DNA of 64,000 nt from Lewinellaceae bacterium (GTDB lineage Bacteria > Bacteroidota > Bacteroidia > Chitinophagales > Saprospiraceae). The notes beneath the pieces are model-generated. The model was not told the origin of the DNA and did no database searches. It was given only the letters and a program-made list of their open reading frames with translations. Shown here piece after piece: positions 61,889 to 64,000 of this stretch; the stretch's first letter is position 1, and each line of letters starts with the position of its first letter. Where the stretch lies: the NCBI GenBank assembly GCA_020636135.1, contig JACJYK010000001.1:3272501-3336500 (forward strand). The letters are read 5' to 3'. The translations under genes were made by a program, and so were the position numbers.

Positions 61889-61928
61889 GCGGCCTGATCC
61901 CAATCATACAGGATCAGGCCGCATTTTT
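61889..61928 (+). terminator. Strong intrinsic terminator after the M20 gene
   Basis: GCGGCCTGATCC (61889-61900) and GGATCAGGCCGC (61911-61922) are perfect 12-base complements around a 10-base loop, followed by ATTTTT. Confidence 0.85.
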
Positions 61929-62073
61929 CATAGTTTTGATTGAAGGACATGCGAAGAGGGAAATTAAATTCCCTTTTATCATGAGGACTGAACACTCCGG
62001 AGCATATCATGGATGTTAAAACGAAAATTCTGACGCTCCAGAAGCATTTTCAGCCCCCAATACACTCAACCCG

Positions 62074-62886
62074 CTATGGGATCATCTCGACTTTAGTACG
62101 TGGATAAGCCACCGGTATTCCGGCAGCGCCAAATGCCTTCTTGATATTGCTGTATGCATTAAAATACACACCCCAATAATTTTCCGGCGTAGCATACGGC
62201 CGTACGGCAAGCAGCACATTGTTGGCATCAAATTTCTCGATCTCGATGGTGGGCTCGTCCGGTAGTAAATCCGGAGTATTGCGGAGGGCTTCCCGGATGA
62301 TGCCTCTTATTTTTTCAAAATCTTCCTCGTAAGGCATGGCCACATTCAGATCGACACGCAGCTTGCCGTTCGCGGATAAATTGGTCATGATGCCACTGGT
62401 GGCAATTCCATTCGGAATGATCACCTTCTTGTTTTCGAGGCTGTTGATGACTGTATTAAATACCTGTATTTCAGATACATGACCTACCACCCCCTGGAGG
62501 TCGACCAGATCGCCCACGCGGTAGGGCTTAAAGATGAGGACCATGACACCGGCTGCAAAATGGGATAAGGTACCCTGCAATGCCATCCCTATGGCCAGTC
62601 CCGCAGCAGCGATCAGAGCGGCAAAAGCCGTCACTTCAACCCCAACCACACCGGCTGCGCTGATCACAACCAATACTTTAAGTACCACGCTTATCAGGGA
62701 TTTAAGGAATGGATGCACATCTTTTTCCAGCCCGGCACGACTCATCCAGTTACCGGCCAACCGCACGATCCAGTTGATGATCCAGAAACCGATGATAATT
62801 ATGAGAAGTGCGGAAACCAATTTCGGTGCCCAGGCAATCATGGTGTCAGCCCATTTGCCTATCATTAAACTAAAATCCTGATTCAT
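62074..62886 (-). CDS. MscS-family mechanosensitive channel
   Basis: A 270-residue channel that opens under membrane tension to release solutes. Three membrane segments lie in the first half, with the pore helix rich in Gly and Ala (AAAGLAIGMALQGTLSHFAAG). The cytosolic beta domain follows (YRVGDLVDLQGVVGHVSEI) and the alpha-beta part ends VAYPRTKVEMIP. The length matches E. coli MscS. It stands alone. Confidence 0.9.
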   Translation of the reverse strand: MNQDFSLMIGKWADTMIAWAPKLVSALLIIIIGFWIINWIVRLAGNWMSRAGLEKDVHPFLKSLISVVLKVLVVISAAGVVGVEVTAFAALIAAAGLAIGMALQGTLSHFAAGVMVLIFKPYRVGDLVDLQGVVGHVSEIQVFNTVINSLENKKVIIPNGIATSGIMTNLSANGKLRVDLNVAMPYEEDFEKIRGIIREALRNTPDLLPDEPTIEIEKFDANNVLLAVRPYATPENYWGVYFNAYSNIKKAFGAAGIPVAYPRTKVEMIP

Positions 62887-63085
62887 GTCTTACGATTATT
62901 CGGTTGCTGTTCTTCTGACGGAGACATATGAAAAAGTCACATCGGAATTCAGTTCCCCAGATCGATAAAGTCATTTGGTTAGTGGAGATCAGATACCAAT
63001 TGATCTTAAAAGGTCGTTAAGCAGTTGCAATTATGTCCGCTACCATCTATTTTTAAGTTGCATTAAAGTGAATAATTGAAAACAG

Positions 63086-63487
63086 ATGTACGATGCAGAC
63101 CTCCATCGGATAGCCTATAAACGGGTGCGCACCAAAGCCAGATTCCGCAAGCATTTGGGGGTATACCTCGTCATGGGCACATTCTTTTTTATCCTGAATA
63201 TGCTCACCGACCGGCATGACCTCTGGTTTTACTGGCCAATGTTAGGCTGGGGTCTCGGTTTATCCATGCATTACCTGCGGGCTTATGGACTTCCCGGCTC
63301 CGATCCGGATGAATGGGAAGAAAAACAAATGCAAAAAGAACTTGCCCGGCTGGAACGGCACCGCTACCATCAGCCGCCTACCCGCCGAAATGAGACTCGC
63401 CGAGATGAAGAGGTGGCCATGGAACTAAAACAACTGGAAAAGGCTTATCAGGCGCAGAAGCCTTATCGCGACGATGAGCTGGTGTGA
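63086..63487 (+). CDS. 2TM-domain protein
   Basis: A 133-residue membrane protein matching the 2TM domain family: a basic opening (YKRVRTKARFRKHLGVYLVMG), two close hydrophobic segments with FYWPMLGWGLGLSMHYLRAYG, then a charged helical tail rich in Glu, Lys and Arg. The domain is also found on sensor kinases; alone its role is unknown. It starts about 200 bases after the channel gene that runs the other way. Confidence 0.75.
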   Translation: MYDADLHRIAYKRVRTKARFRKHLGVYLVMGTFFFILNMLTDRHDLWFYWPMLGWGLGLSMHYLRAYGLPGSDPDEWEEKQMQKELARLERHRYHQPPTRRNETRRDEEVAMELKQLEKAYQAQKPYRDDELV

Positions 63488-63570
63488 TGTTAAGGTTGGG
63501 TTAACCACGGTGATCCGCAATAAGTCCTGCCCGCAGTAACTTATCTTTCAGGTAGATAAATTGGAATTGT

Positions 63571-64000
63571 ATGCCGAGAGGCTTCCTGGTCCTTATATTC
63601 ATTTCCTTCTTTCAAACGATTCACGCTCAGACCATTGAGGTAAAGCTTAGCCCGGTTATGGGCATGCTCAACCTGCTGGAGACCCTGCAGGGCGCTACCG
63701 GCACTTCTCCTACCCTGCGTAAACAAGCCGAGGAACAATTGCCGGCGAATGTCTGGCAAAAGGCCTTGCAGGACTACCAGAATCTACGTACCGAATATCA
63801 ATTCATTCGTGAAGGTTACCCCTCTTCACGCAAGGTCATCCTTTCCACCCGGAAACTCCTGATGCTGGCAGCCGCTCATGCCACTGACCTGGAGGATTTC
63901 CAGACCCGTATTACCGGCATCCTTCCGAACCAGGATATGATCAGGCTAATCGCAATCCTTAAATCCATAGAACCCCATTACCGGAAAACCTTCTGGGAGC
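63571..64000 (+). CDS. Secreted protein, truncated by the window end
   Basis: An open frame beginning at the ATG at 63571 and running past the end of the window (143 codons visible). The opening MPRGFLVLIFISFFQTIHAQ is a good signal peptide. The mature part continues IEVKLSPVMGMLNLLETLQ and is helical, with PNQDMIRLIAILKSIEP near the end. It is weakly like DUF4932-type secreted proteins, but I cannot name a family with confidence. Confidence 0.6.
   Translation, partial: MPRGFLVLIFISFFQTIHAQTIEVKLSPVMGMLNLLETLQGATGTSPTLRKQAEEQLPANVWQKALQDYQNLRTEYQFIREGYPSSRKVILSTRKLLMLAAAHATDLEDFQTRITGILPNQDMIRLIAILKSIEPHYRKTFWE

Overview
The window reads as chromosomal DNA of a member of the Bacteroidota, most likely a Saprospirales-type saprophyte. 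Three things point there: C-terminal type IX secretion (T9SS) sorting domains on secreted proteins (32602-33087 and 44924-47866), a SprB-like repeat, and TAnnTTTG-type -7 promoter elements. Many exported enzymes carry lipoprotein or Sec signals. Lineage is inferred from these traits, not from a marker gene.

Layout. 1-375 is the tail of an unknown gene. 422-4033 is a secreted glycoside hydrolase family 2 enzyme. 4202-7872 holds a CDP-alcohol phosphatidyltransferase with a membrane metallophosphoesterase, small membrane proteins and an AraC regulator. 8079-19806 is rich in glycan genes: a GH3 lipoprotein behind a 21-bp palindrome, a TonB-dependent receptor without SusD, two GH20 hexosaminidases (one with an inserted domain), a GH43-like lipoprotein, EVE and MarR proteins and a VOC protein. 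19982-24191 joins a Tat-type gluconate 2-dehydrogenase subunit 3-like protein, a GMC oxidoreductase, a sulfatase resembling GlcNAc-6-sulfatases and a cupin. With the GH20s this suggests use of (sulfated) amino-sugar glycans. 25491-28778 is a tight operon of ureide-permease/GRP transporter, ribokinase and an ADP-ribosylglycohydrolase-family lipoprotein.

The middle (28812-41998) has a ToxR-like membrane regulator opposite a small secreted protein, a beta-helix/T9SS protein pair, a DUF2961 (GH172) lipoprotein, a CocE/NonD hydrolase, an orphan REP-type tyrosine transposase, an FtsX-like permease under a PadR repressor with a clear two-site operator-promoter, and a DUF1593 protein. 42043-48672 contains MprF (aminoacyl-phosphatidylglycerol synthase/flippase), an odd tRNA-like gene, a large T9SS zincin and an AcvB/VirJ-type hydrolase, which in other bacteria removes the lipid MprF makes. 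48711-55018 has a TPR histidine kinase, GH16, START and GH3 genes.

55124-55826 is the most unusual stretch: a frameshifted AraC remnant, two tandem 143-nt repeats each with two hairpins (the second a terminator), then tRNA-Pro(GGG) and tRNA-Val(GAC) on the minus strand. The repeats share a trailer sequence with tRNA-Pro. The right end carries an M24 peptidase, an overlapping TonB/ExbD pair, an RsmB-type methyltransferase, an M20 amidohydrolase, a MscS channel, a 2TM protein and a truncated secreted protein. No CRISPR array, rRNA, prophage or complete insertion sequence was seen.
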